Source: an uncultured Campylobacter sp.
Lineage (GTDB): Bacteria; Campylobacterota; Campylobacteria; Campylobacterales; Campylobacteraceae
NCBI GenBank assembly: GCA_947090385.1
Contig: CAMUNZ010000022.1
Span: 1 to 18,313 of the forward strand
Length of the DNA: 18,313 bases
Direction: 5' to 3'
This document shows, piece by piece, positions 6,294 through 13,874 of the stretch. Position numbers and translations under genes: made by a program. How positions within the stretch are numbered: the stretch's first letter is position 1; each line of letters begins with the position of its first letter. The notes below the pieces were generated by a model. It searched no databases and was not told the origin of the DNA. It saw only the letters and a list, made by a program, of their open reading frames with translations.

Positions 6294-7970
6294 CTACGCT
6301 TCCAAAATCGCCCCATTACTTGCATTTGTAACTAACTTTTGATACTGGCGAAGCCATCTACTTTTTACGACTTTGCCTTCGTATTTCCACTCTTTTTTGC
6401 GTTTTATAATTTCTTCATCACTAAGGCGGACATTTATAGAGTAGTTATCAACATCAATGTCTATTATATCACCGTCTTTTAAAAGCCCTATCATTCCACC
6501 CTCAGCAGCCTCAGGGCTTACATGTCCGATACTTAGCCCCCTGGTTGCACCACTAAATCTCCCATCAGTTATCAAAGCAACATCAGCCCCAAGCCCACGA
6601 CCCATTATAAGGCTTGTTGGACTAAGCATTTCTTGCATCCCAGGACCTCCTTTTGGACCTTCGTATCTAAGAACCACAACATCGCCTTTTTGAACTTTTC
6701 CAGCTGTGATTCCTGCAATTGCCTCATCTTGAGAGTTAAAACAAACCGCTTTTCCGCTAAATTTACGCTCCCCTACGATTCCAGCAGCCTTTATAACGCA
6801 ACCTTGCTCGGCCAAATTTCCAAAAAGTATCGCAAGTCCCCCAACCTTAGAAAACGGCTCATCAACACTTTTTATGACACTGTAATCCTTAACTGGGTGA
6901 TTTTTAACTCTCTCATTCATCATCTCGCCACTTATGCTTAAATTATCAAGTTCTAACAAGCCATTATCACGCTTTGAAATTTCATTTAATATCGCTGTGA
7001 TTCCACCAGCCCTTCCGATATCTTGCATATGCACACTTGGTAAAGATGGCGCAACTTTTGCGATGTGGGCTATTTTTTTGCTGATTTGATTTAGTTCTCT
7101 TATATCTAAGGCAAATCCCGCTTCGCGGCTGATTGCAAGCATATGCAAAATTGTATTAGAACTTCCACCCATAGCCATATCACAAACCATCGCATTTCTA
7201 ATGGCTTTTTTATTTAAGATATTTTTAATTTTAAATCTCTCATCAAGTGCGATTTCGCAAATTCTTTTTGCTGCTTTTCTTGCTAACTTTTCCCTCTCAG
7301 GCGTTAAAGCTAAAATTGTTCCATTTCCAACCAAAGCTATACCCATTGCCTCGCAAAGTGAGTTCATAGAATTTGCAGTAAACATCCCGCTACAACTGCC
7401 GCCACTTGGACAGGCTTCGCATTCAAGCATTTTTAGTTTTTTCTCATCTATTTTACCAACTTCATACGCTCCAACGCCCTCAAAAACGCTGTTTAAATCA
7501 AGTGCTTCGCCACTATCTTTATCAATCCCAGCTTTCATTGGACCACCACTTATAAAAATAGTTGGAACATTTACCCTTAGAGCTCCCATTATCATCCCAG
7601 GGACGATTTTATCGCAGTTTGGAATGCAAACTAGCCCATCAAGTGAGTGAGCATTCATCACAGTTTCAACTGAGTTTGCGATGATTTCACGACTTGGAAG
7701 AGAATAAAGCATCCCCTCATGCCCCATCGCTACGCCATCATCAACGCCTATTGTGTTAAACTCAAACGGCACACAGCCATTTTTTCTAATCTCATCTTTT
7801 ATGATTTGGCTAAATTTATTTAGATAAAAATGTCCTGGGATTATCTCTATAAAACTATTTGCAATGCCGATAAATGGCTTATCAAAGTCTTCATCTTTTA
7901 ACCCAGTCGCTCTTAAAAGTGATCTGTGCGGGGCTCTTATGTAACCCTTTTTTATCATATCGCTTCTCAT
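6294..7970 (-). CDS. ilvD: Dihydroxy-acid dehydratase
   Basis: It dehydrates 2,3-dihydroxy-isovalerate and 2,3-dihydroxy-3-methylvalerate to the 2-keto acids, the third step of valine, isoleucine and leucine synthesis, using an iron-sulfur cluster and Mg2+. The 558 residues carry the family blocks FNTIGVDDGVAMGHEGMLYSLPSRE, CIPNCDKIVPGM (C119, K121), PSGGSCSGMFTANSMN (C193), GRAGGI and DGRFSGATRGLSIGHVSPEA. The position that is Cys in the [2Fe-2S] type is Gly here (IIPGH, residue 46), as in the E. coli enzyme, which suggests an oxygen-sensitive [4Fe-4S] type. The start has AGGGAG at 7975-7980. It lies 27 bases below purB and is probably co-transcribed with it. It uses visibly more G and C, including at third positions (Pro, Gly, Ala and Leu codons), than all its neighbours. 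Confidence 0.97.
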   Translation of the reverse strand: MRSDMIKKGYIRAPHRSLLRATGLKDEDFDKPFIGIANSFIEIIPGHFYLNKFSQIIKDEIRKNGCVPFEFNTIGVDDGVAMGHEGMLYSLPSREIIANSVETVMNAHSLDGLVCIPNCDKIVPGMIMGALRVNVPTIFISGGPMKAGIDKDSGEALDLNSVFEGVGAYEVGKIDEKKLKMLECEACPSGGSCSGMFTANSMNSLCEAMGIALVGNGTILALTPEREKLARKAAKRICEIALDERFKIKNILNKKAIRNAMVCDMAMGGSSNTILHMLAISREAGFALDIRELNQISKKIAHIAKVAPSLPSVHMQDIGRAGGITAILNEISKRDNGLLELDNLSISGEMMNERVKNHPVKDYSVIKSVDEPFSKVGGLAILFGNLAEQGCVIKAAGIVGERKFSGKAVCFNSQDEAIAGITAGKVQKGDVVVLRYEGPKGGPGMQEMLSPTSLIMGRGLGADVALITDGRFSGATRGLSIGHVSPEAAEGGMIGLLKDGDIIDIDVDNYSINVRLSDEEIIKRKKEWKYEGKVVKSRWLRQYQKLVTNASNGAILEA

Positions 7971-7997
7971 TTTTCTCCCTTTTTTGAAATTTTTTAT

Positions 7998-9329
7998 TTA
8001 CTCGCCAAAAACTCTTTTAAAAATCGCATCTACATTTTTTGTATAATACGAATAATCAAAACAATCTTTTATTTTATCTGCGCTTAAATTTTTAAGCAAA
8101 TCTTCATCGCAAAGTAAATTTTGTAAAAATAAACTATGACCATTTTCATCGATCGCTTTTTTGCCTTCTTGCAAATCTTTCCAAACTTTCATAGCATTTT
8201 TTTGCACGATTTTATACGCATTTTCACGTGAAATTCCGCATTTTGGAAGCTCCAAAAGAACTCTTTGTGAAAAAACCAAACCGCCTGTAAGATTTAAATT
8301 TTTCATCATATTTTCAGGATAAACAAGAAGTTTTTCTACCAAATTTGTAAGACGATTTAACATAAAATCCGCAGTTATAAAGCCATCTGGCAAAATAAAT
8401 CTCTCAACAGAACTATGACTTATATCTCGTTCGTGCCAAAGCGCCACATCCTCCATCGCAGGAATTGCAAATGATCGAATCATTCTACAAAGCCCGGTTA
8501 CATTTTCACTTAAAACTGGATTTCTTTTGTGTGGCATAGCAGAACTTCCCTTTTGTCCTGGACTAAAATATTCCTCACACTCATAAACCTCAGTTCTTTG
8601 ATAATGACGAATTGCAACGGCTATTTTTTCACAACTTGATGCAAGAATCGCCAAAGCACTCATAACTTGTGCGTATCTATCTCTTTGTATGATTTGATTT
8701 GAAGCAGGTGCTGGTTTTAAACCAAGATTTTCACAAACAAGCTCTTCAAATTCTAATGGTGCGTGGGCGAAATTTCCCATTGCACCGCTAATTTTGCCGA
8801 CACTAATCGTTTTTTTCGCATGTTTTAAAAGTTTTAAACTTCGATTTATTTCGTCATACCAAATCGCTAACACCAAACCAAATGTTATCGGCTCTCCGTG
8901 AATTCCGTGACTTCTTCCTACCATCAATGTATTTTTATGTTCAAAAGCTCTATTTTTTATCGCTTTTTTTAGATTTTTTACATTTTGGATTATAAGTTCC
9001 AAACTCTGTTTTATTTGCAAGGCAGCAGCGGTATCAATGCAATCAGAAGAGGTCATCGCATAATGCACAAATCTACTTTCATCGCCCAAACTTTCACTAA
9101 CACTTGTTAGAAATGCTATAACATCGTGTTTTGTAGTTTTTTCTATTTCGTCGATTCTTTTTATATCAAATTTTGCATTTTCGCATATTTTTTTGCAATC
9201 GTCATCTTTTATAAAACCGATTTTATTCCACGCTTTTACGGCTGCTAACTCGACTTTTAACCAAGCATTGTATTTTGCTTCTATAGTCCAAATTTTTGCC
9301 ATCTCTTCTCTTGAGTATCTTGATACCAT
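7998..9329 (-). CDS. purB: Adenylosuccinate lyase
   Basis: It catalyses two fumarate-releasing steps of purine synthesis: SAICAR to AICAR, and adenylosuccinate to AMP. The 443-residue protein has TSSDCIDTAAALQ (about 93-105), the GRSHGIHGEPITFG block with catalytic-type His141, QRDRYAQ, and the fumarase/aspartase superfamily signature GSSAMPHKRNPVLSEN on the flexible catalytic loop (about 261-276). Length is normal. The start ATG at 9329 follows AAAGGG (plus-strand 9335-9340). It is divergent from an RluA-family gene, an arrangement also known in C. jejuni, and is followed at 27 bases by ilvD. Composition is A/T-rich like the general background, in contrast to ilvD. Confidence 0.97.
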   Translation of the reverse strand: MVSRYSREEMAKIWTIEAKYNAWLKVELAAVKAWNKIGFIKDDDCKKICENAKFDIKRIDEIEKTTKHDVIAFLTSVSESLGDESRFVHYAMTSSDCIDTAAALQIKQSLELIIQNVKNLKKAIKNRAFEHKNTLMVGRSHGIHGEPITFGLVLAIWYDEINRSLKLLKHAKKTISVGKISGAMGNFAHAPLEFEELVCENLGLKPAPASNQIIQRDRYAQVMSALAILASSCEKIAVAIRHYQRTEVYECEEYFSPGQKGSSAMPHKRNPVLSENVTGLCRMIRSFAIPAMEDVALWHERDISHSSVERFILPDGFITADFMLNRLTNLVEKLLVYPENMMKNLNLTGGLVFSQRVLLELPKCGISRENAYKIVQKNAMKVWKDLQEGKKAIDENGHSLFLQNLLCDEDLLKNLSADKIKDCFDYSYYTKNVDAIFKRVFGE

Positions 9330-9393
9330 AAATGCCCTTTTTGCTAAATTTTGCTAAAATAAATCTTAGATTTTAACTAAAAGTGAGTTAAAT
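9330..9393. promoter_or_regulatory. Divergent promoter region purB / pseudouridine synthase
   Basis: On the + strand TGCTAAAAT (9352-9360) is an extended -10 (TAAAAT at 9355-9360), predicting transcription start near 9367 and a leader of about 27 bases for the pseudouridine synthase gene. The same sequence TTTGCTAAA occurs twice in tandem here (from 9340 and from 9350). No clear minus-strand -10 for purB is seen. Confidence 0.5.
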
Positions 9394-10539
9394 ATGCCTT
9401 ATATAATGAAAAAAATTGCGGATGTTAAAAATAAAAAAGCGTATGAAATTTTACTTAATTATGGATTTTCTATGTCAAAATCACAGAAATTTATAGACAA
9501 ATCTCGCCTGATTTGCAATCAAAATTTAGTAAAAAATAAAAATGAAATTTTAAACGGGGAAATTTTTTTAATTGACTATAAATGCGAACCAAAAAATTTA
9601 AAACCAGTTTTTGAAAATGAAAATTTTGCAATTTTTGATAAACCTAGTGGAATTTTAAGCCATCCAAACGGACGCAATGCAAAATACAATTTATATGATG
9701 AAATTTGGTCAAGATACAGCAAACAAGCATGCGTAGCACATAGATTAGATAAAGAAACAAGCGGTTTAATTGTAGTTGGTTTAAATCCAAAATCAACGAA
9801 AATTTTAAAGGAAATTTTCGAAAAAAGAGAGATAAAAAAAAGCTATTTGGCATTTTGCGAAGGATTAATTTTAAATAATTTTAGTGCAAATTTTAAAATT
9901 TCTAAAACAAAAAATGATGATATAAGATTAAAAATGGAAATTTCTGAAAATGGAAAAGAGGCGATTACTGATTTTGAACCTTTAAAACATTTTGTAAATT
10001 TTAATGATTTTTTATTTTTTTGCCATGAAAAATTTAATTTTTTTGAGAAAAAACAAAGTTTAGAAAAATTTTATAATTTTTTTGGAGAAAATTCGCAAAG
10101 TTTTTTAGAAATTATAAATAAAAATTTATCTAAAAAACAAAATTTATTTTCTGGCAACTTTTATAAAATAAATTTTAATGAAATTTTGAACATGAATTTT
10201 GATAATTTTGTAGAAATTCCATTTTTAAAACAGGATTATGGATTAAAAAATTGTGCAACATTAGTAAATTGCAAGCCAAAAACTGGGCGACAACATCAAA
10301 TAAGGTTGCATTTGTTTCATATGAAACATAGAATCTTTGGAGACCCGCTTTACGGCGTTGGAAGCGAAATTTATGAGGCAATTATAAATGAAAATTTACA
10401 AGAAAATGATAGAAAAAAAATAACAAAAGCGTCAAGACTTTTGCTTCACGCTAAAACTTTAGAATTTAATTTTTTAGATGAAAATTTTAAAATTGAAAGT
10501 AAAATTAATTTTGAAGAAGAAATTATGCGATCGATTTAA
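9394..10539 (+). CDS. RluA-family pseudouridine synthase with an internal insertion
   Basis: This is a pseudouridine synthase of the RluA/RluC/RluD group, acting on rRNA or tRNA; the target cannot be told. The 381-residue protein has an S4-like N-terminal region (about 12-62), FAIFDKPSGILSHP, the catalytic motif HRLDKETSGLIVVG with Asp119, REIKKSYLAFCEG, and TGRQHQIRLHLFHMKHRIFGDPLYG (about 298-321). Between 'EAITDFEPL' (about 197) and 'KNCATLVNCKP' (about 285), which adjoin in ordinary members, there are some 85 extra residues very rich in Phe, Asn and Lys. The start at 9394 is chosen because the weak AAAGTGAG lies at proper distance; ATG 9406 is possible. Its TAA overlaps the stop of the small gene on the opposite strand. 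Confidence 0.85.
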   Translation: MPYIMKKIADVKNKKAYEILLNYGFSMSKSQKFIDKSRLICNQNLVKNKNEILNGEIFLIDYKCEPKNLKPVFENENFAIFDKPSGILSHPNGRNAKYNLYDEIWSRYSKQACVAHRLDKETSGLIVVGLNPKSTKILKEIFEKREIKKSYLAFCEGLILNNFSANFKISKTKNDDIRLKMEISENGKEAITDFEPLKHFVNFNDFLFFCHEKFNFFEKKQSLEKFYNFFGENSQSFLEIINKNLSKKQNLFSGNFYKINFNEILNMNFDNFVEIPFLKQDYGLKNCATLVNCKPKTGRQHQIRLHLFHMKHRIFGDPLYGVGSEIYEAIINENLQENDRKKITKASRLLLHAKTLEFNFLDENFKIESKINFEEEIMRSI

Positions 10540-10637
10540 TTTTTTTTATCATTAAAAATAGTATAAATCATAAGTGAAAATCCCAAAATTAGCACAATTC
10601 CTATAAAAATATATTCAATAATATCTAAAATTTCCAT
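10536..10637 (-). CDS. Small single-pass membrane protein (33 residues) downstream of rlmN
   Basis: The minus strand encodes MEILDIIEYIFIGIVLILGF followed by SLMIYTIFNDKKN, stop TAA at 10538-10536. One hydrophobic helix (about residues 9-28) has an acidic N-terminal side and a Lys/Asp C-terminal tail, which is the make-up of a small inner-membrane peptide. Translation is well supported: AAGGA, lying inside the last codons of rlmN, is five bases before the ATG, and the ATG follows the rlmN stop by two bases. A tiny gene of this kind also follows rlmN in C. jejuni (Cj1714, from memory), which speaks for conservation. Function is unknown. Its stop codon overlaps that of the convergent pseudouridine synthase gene and there is no terminator between them. 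Confidence 0.75.
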   Translation of the reverse strand: MEILDIIEYIFIGIVLILGFSLMIYTIFNDKKN

Positions 10638-10639
10638 TT

Positions 10640-11704
10640 TTATCCTTTTATCTCATTTTTTGCTTTTAACTGCCCACAGGCGGCACTTATATCAAGTCCT
10701 TTACTTTGTCTAATTGTGCAATTTATGCCTTTTTGATGCAAAAAATCTTGAAATTTTTCCATATTTTCTTTGCTAGGTCGTCCAAATTTATTACCAAAGT
10801 GTGGATTGAAATAAATCAAATTTACTTTTGCTTTTATGCCTTGAAGCAATTTAATAAGAGTTTTTGCGTCATTTAAACTATCATTTAAACCGTCTATCAT
10901 CAAATATTCAAACATAACTCTTTTTCTTAAATCAATTGGAAAATTTCGCACAGCATCCATAATAGAAGATATATTATAAGCCCTGTTTATGGGCATTAGT
11001 TTAGTGCGAAGTTCATCATTTACAGCATGAAGTGATATTGCTAAAAGCACACCTAAATCCTTTTTTCCAAGCTCAATTATTTGATTAGAAAGTCCACTTG
11101 TGGATATCGTTTGCCTTTTTGGTGCGATTGCCAATCCATCGTTATCTCGGAAAATTTCTATAGCTTTTATTAAATTTTCCATATTATTCAAAGGCTCACC
11201 CATCCCCATATAAACTATATTTACTCGTCTTTCATAAGGAATTTTATTTGCCATTTTTATGTATAAAACTTGTCCCACAATCTCGCCTGACGTCAAATTT
11301 CTTTTAAAACCAGTTTTAGCAGTTAAGCAAAAAGCACATCCGATTTTGCAACCAACTTGCGAACTGACGCAAATCGTGTATCTTGCGTGTCTTATAATTT
11401 TGCCATTTTCATCGATAATTTCCTCTTTCATCGGCAATAAAACGCTTTCTATCGTATTTTTATCAGCCAATTCAAAAAGATATTTTTTGCTTCCATCGAT
11501 ACTAATCTCACATTTTAACTCTTTTAACGTGTTTAAAGTGAAATTTCGACCTAAATTTTGCCTAAAATCTTTTGGTAAATTTGTCATTTCATCAAAATTC
11601 TGCGTGTTTTTTTTGTAAATCCATTCAAAAATTTGTTTAGCTCTAAATTTTGGAGAAACAAAATTTTCAAGCTCATTTTTTGTAAAATCCAATAAACTTT
11701 TCAA
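10640..11704 (-). CDS. rlmN: Radical-SAM rRNA/tRNA methyltransferase RlmN
   Basis: It methylates C2 of A2503 in 23S rRNA and of A37 in some tRNAs, using radical S-adenosylmethionine chemistry. The 354-residue protein has the iron-sulfur motif CKIGCAFC (C119, C123, C126), the preceding ICVSSQ Cys112, GEIVGQVL, VYMGMGEPLNN, PKRQTISTSG, LAISLHA and the C-terminal AACGQL (Cys343, the methyl-carrying residue by analogy with E. coli Cys355). Length is typical. Its ATG overlaps the TGA of the upstream gene in ATGA (11701-11704), so it is translationally coupled. It is the third gene of the hisF unit. Confidence 0.96.
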   Translation of the reverse strand: MKSLLDFTKNELENFVSPKFRAKQIFEWIYKKNTQNFDEMTNLPKDFRQNLGRNFTLNTLKELKCEISIDGSKKYLFELADKNTIESVLLPMKEEIIDENGKIIRHARYTICVSSQVGCKIGCAFCLTAKTGFKRNLTSGEIVGQVLYIKMANKIPYERRVNIVYMGMGEPLNNMENLIKAIEIFRDNDGLAIAPKRQTISTSGLSNQIIELGKKDLGVLLAISLHAVNDELRTKLMPINRAYNISSIMDAVRNFPIDLRKRVMFEYLMIDGLNDSLNDAKTLIKLLQGIKAKVNLIYFNPHFGNKFGRPSKENMEKFQDFLHQKGINCTIRQSKGLDISAACGQLKAKNEIKG

Positions 11705-12228
11705 ATCAATCCTCTATTTTTTAATTCGTTTTCTAACTCTTTTTTTGCATTTTTAAGATTTTTTATAAAATCATTATGTGCGTTTTTATTACAAAAGTTT
11801 GTTGTATAAAAAATTCCCGTAAAAGGAATGCCAAAATTTTGTGCTACTTGCGAAACAGAAAAAAATTCCATATTTTCTAAATTTAATCCAAATTCAAAGA
11901 ATTTTTTTGCGATTTTTTCATCTGTTGTTATAAAATTAGAAGAATTTATTCTAAATGTTTCACAAGAAACATTACTATAAATTTCGCCTAAAATTGGGCT
12001 ATAAGATACATTTTGTAAATAAGAAATTTCTAAATTTGAAGCACTTTTACTTTCATAAATTTCGCCTATTTTTGCACCGCCATAAATTCCGGCACTTCCT
12101 ATAAAAATAATCTCTTCGTACTTTTTTTCAGACAAAATTTGCGTCAATTTTATCACGCTTTGTGTGATTCCTATGCCGATACTAATAGCGAATTCAAAAC
12201 TCTCATTATTTCCTGCACAAACTATCAT
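11701..12228 (-). CDS. Short nucleoside-phosphorylase/nucleosidase-like protein
   Basis: The 175-residue protein resembles the PNP/MTA-SAH nucleosidase fold. 'SIGIGITQSVIKLTQIL...EIIFIGSAGIYGGAKIGEIYES' matches the region around the phosphate- or base-binding glycine motif. 'ENMEFFSVSQVAQNFGIPFTGIFYTTN' aligns with the 'DMEGAAIAQVC..FGVPFVVIRAISD' block of MTA/SAH nucleosidase. The ribose-binding Met-Glu (120-121) is kept, but the catalytic Asp position is Asn144. The first 40-50 residues of the usual fold are absent. Both ends are in ATGA overlaps (12225-12228 with hisF, 11701-11704 with rlmN), so it is a real, coupled gene. C. jejuni has a gene next to rlmN that may correspond (Cj1712, from memory). 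Its activity is open: a divergent nucleosidase, a phosphorylase or a non-catalytic protein. Confidence 0.75.
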   Translation of the reverse strand: MIVCAGNNESFEFAISIGIGITQSVIKLTQILSEKKYEEIIFIGSAGIYGGAKIGEIYESKSASNLEISYLQNVSYSPILGEIYSNVSCETFRINSSNFITTDEKIAKKFFEFGLNLENMEFFSVSQVAQNFGIPFTGIFYTTNFCNKNAHNDFIKNLKNAKKELENELKNRGLI

Positions 12229-12983
12229 AATCTTACACTTATGTTTTGATTTTTTAAATATTTTTTTAAATCACCAATTTTTATTTCACCAAAATGAAAA
12301 ATTGAAGCAGCCAAAGCAGCGTCGGCGCCGTATTCAAAAATTTCTTTTATATGTTCCATTTTTCCAGCTCCGCCAGAAGCTATCACGGGAATTTGCAATA
12401 AATTAGAAACTTTTTGAGTTAGATTTTTTTCAAAACCATTTTTTGTTCCATCACAATCCATAGAAGTTAGTAAAATTTCCCCAGCACCTCTATTTTCACA
12501 CTCTTTTGCCCATTTTAATGCATCCAAATTTGTATCAATTCTCCCACCATTTAAAAAAACATTATAGTTTTCATTGATTTTTTTTGCATCAATTGCAACA
12601 ACTATGCATTGAGATCCAAATTTTTTTGCAGATTCGTCTATTAAATTTGGATTTTTTATAGCAGCTGAATTTAAACTAACTTTATCACAACCAACGCTTA
12701 AAAGCCTATTTATATCGTCTATCGTGCGAATTCCGCCACCGACAGTTAATGGAATAAACAACTTTCTTGCAACTTTTTCTATGATATTTTTAATCGTATC
12801 GCGATTTTCATAAGAAGCGGCTATATCCAAAAAACATAACTCATCAGCACCTTGATCGTTATAAAATTTTGCGATTTCGACCGGATCTCCAGCGTCGATT
12901 AAATTTACAAAATTTACGCCCTTTACGACCCGACCATTTTTGACATCTAAACAAGGAATTATCCGTTTTGCAAAAGTATCCAT
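12225..12983 (-). CDS. hisF: Imidazole glycerol phosphate synthase subunit HisF
   Basis: It is the cyclase subunit of the HisH-HisF complex, making imidazole glycerol phosphate and AICAR from PRFAR and ammonia in histidine synthesis. From MDTFAKRIIPCLDVKNGRVVKGVNF the protein has 252 residues, a (beta/alpha)8 barrel with the catalytic-type Asp13 in CLDV, PLTVGGGIRT, DKVSLNSAAI, VVAIDAK, LLTSMDCDGTKNGF and PVIASGGAG. ATG 12983 is preferred: it has AAGGA (plus-strand 12989-12993) and gives the family's normal N-terminus, whereas the open frame that runs on to 13088 adds unrelated A/T-rich codons overlapping the ksgA start. No other his gene is in the window. It leads the unit hisF - phosphorylase-like - rlmN - small membrane gene. 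Confidence 0.95.
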   Translation of the reverse strand: MDTFAKRIIPCLDVKNGRVVKGVNFVNLIDAGDPVEIAKFYNDQGADELCFLDIAASYENRDTIKNIIEKVARKLFIPLTVGGGIRTIDDINRLLSVGCDKVSLNSAAIKNPNLIDESAKKFGSQCIVVAIDAKKINENYNVFLNGGRIDTNLDALKWAKECENRGAGEILLTSMDCDGTKNGFEKNLTQKVSNLLQIPVIASGGAGKMEHIKEIFEYGADAALAASIFHFGEIKIGDLKKYLKNQNISVRL

Positions 12984-13005
12984 TATTTTCCTTAAAAAAT
13001 TCTTG

Positions 13006-13011
13006 ATTATA
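13006..13011 (-). promoter_or_regulatory. -10 promoter element of the hisF unit
   Basis: On the minus strand a perfect TATAAT lies 23 bases before the hisF start codon. It predicts transcription start close to 12999, with a leader of about 16 bases holding the AAGGA. Confidence 0.65.
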
Positions 13012-13041
13012 GCGAAATTAATCTTAATATAATTAATTATC

Positions 13042-13050
13042 TGATACAAT
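13042..13050 (+). promoter_or_regulatory. Extended -10 of ksgA-rnj, placed almost at the start codon
   Basis: TGATACAAT is an extended -10 (TG, one base, TACAAT at 13045-13050). Only eight bases separate it from the GTG start of ksgA at 13059, so transcription should begin at or within a few bases of the start codon. The stretch between has no Shine-Dalgarno sequence. Confidence 0.55.
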
Positions 13051-13058
13051 CCGCCATC

Positions 13059-13874
13059 GTGATAAAAGCAAAAAAAGAATTTGGACAAAATTTCCTAAAA
13101 GATGGTGCTGTTTTAGAAAAAATCATCCAGTCGATTCCCAAAAAAGTCGAAAATTTGGTTGAAATTGGGGCTGGACTAGGTGATTTGACAAAATTTTTGG
13201 TCAAAATTTGCAAAACGACGAGTTATGAAATAGACAAAGATCTTATAGAAAAACTCAAAAAAGATTTTGCAAATGAGATAAAACTTAATCGTTTTAATCT
13301 CATAAATTGCGATGTTTTGAAAGCTTGGGATAAAAATTTGCAAGAAGAAAAATATTTTTTATGCGCGAATTTGCCTTACAATATCGCAACTAAGATAATT
13401 TTGAAAGCTTTTGACGACGAAAATTGTGATGGAATTTTAGTTATGACACAAAAAGAAGTTGCTCTGAAATTTACTGCAAAACCAAAAAATAGCAATTTTT
13501 CTAGTTTATCAATAATTGCCAGTTTATTTGGTGAAGCAAAAATTCTTTTTGACGTGGCACCGACAAGTTTTGTGCCAGAACCAAAAGTAAATTCATCGGT
13601 TTTTATCTTAGAAAAAAATAGAAATTTAATACAAAATTTTAGTGATTTTGGCGAATATTTAAAATTTAAAGATTTTTTAAGAACCTGCTTTACAAGTCCT
13701 AGAAAAACGCTTTTTAAAAATTTATCTGCAAAATTCGATAAAGAAATTTTAAACAATATCGACAAAAAAATACGACCACACGAATCAGATTGCCTTTTTT
13801 ATATAGAAATCTTTAAATCAATAAAGGCTAAAAATGAACGAAGAAACAAATGCGAGCAACAACAAAAAGCATAA
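13059..13874 (+). CDS. ksgA: 16S rRNA adenine dimethyltransferase KsgA (RsmA)
   Basis: It dimethylates A1518 and A1519 near the 3' end of 16S rRNA, a late step of small-subunit maturation. The 271-residue protein has the family N-terminus KKEFGQNFL, SAM-binding motif I VEIGAGLGDLT (about 34-44), the acidic ribose contact in YEIDKDL, and motif IV NLPYN (104-108), then the C-terminal LRTCFTSPRKTLFKNL helix region. GTG at 13059 is the only plausible start: no ATG, GTG or TTG lies in frame just upstream, and KKEFGQNFL must be included. No ribosome binding site precedes it. Its last 41 bases overlap rnj in another frame, which explains the unusual Arg/Asn/Gln-rich tail (NERRNKCEQQQKA). Confidence 0.95.
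   Translation: MIKAKKEFGQNFLKDGAVLEKIIQSIPKKVENLVEIGAGLGDLTKFLVKICKTTSYEIDKDLIEKLKKDFANEIKLNRFNLINCDVLKAWDKNLQEEKYFLCANLPYNIATKIILKAFDDENCDGILVMTQKEVALKFTAKPKNSNFSSLSIIASLFGEAKILFDVAPTSFVPEPKVNSSVFILEKNRNLIQNFSDFGEYLKFKDFLRTCFTSPRKTLFKNLSAKFDKEILNNIDKKIRPHESDCLFYIEIFKSIKAKNERRNKCEQQQKA

Noticed and set aside
6457..7650. Several open frames on the + strand inside ilvD
   Set aside because: They are antisense shadows made by the higher-G+C codon use of ilvD; there are no ribosome binding sites and no family resemblance.
12984..13088. N-terminal extension of hisF
   Set aside because: The added residues do not resemble HisF, they overlap the ksgA promoter and start, and ATG 12983 has a proper ribosome binding site and family N-terminus.
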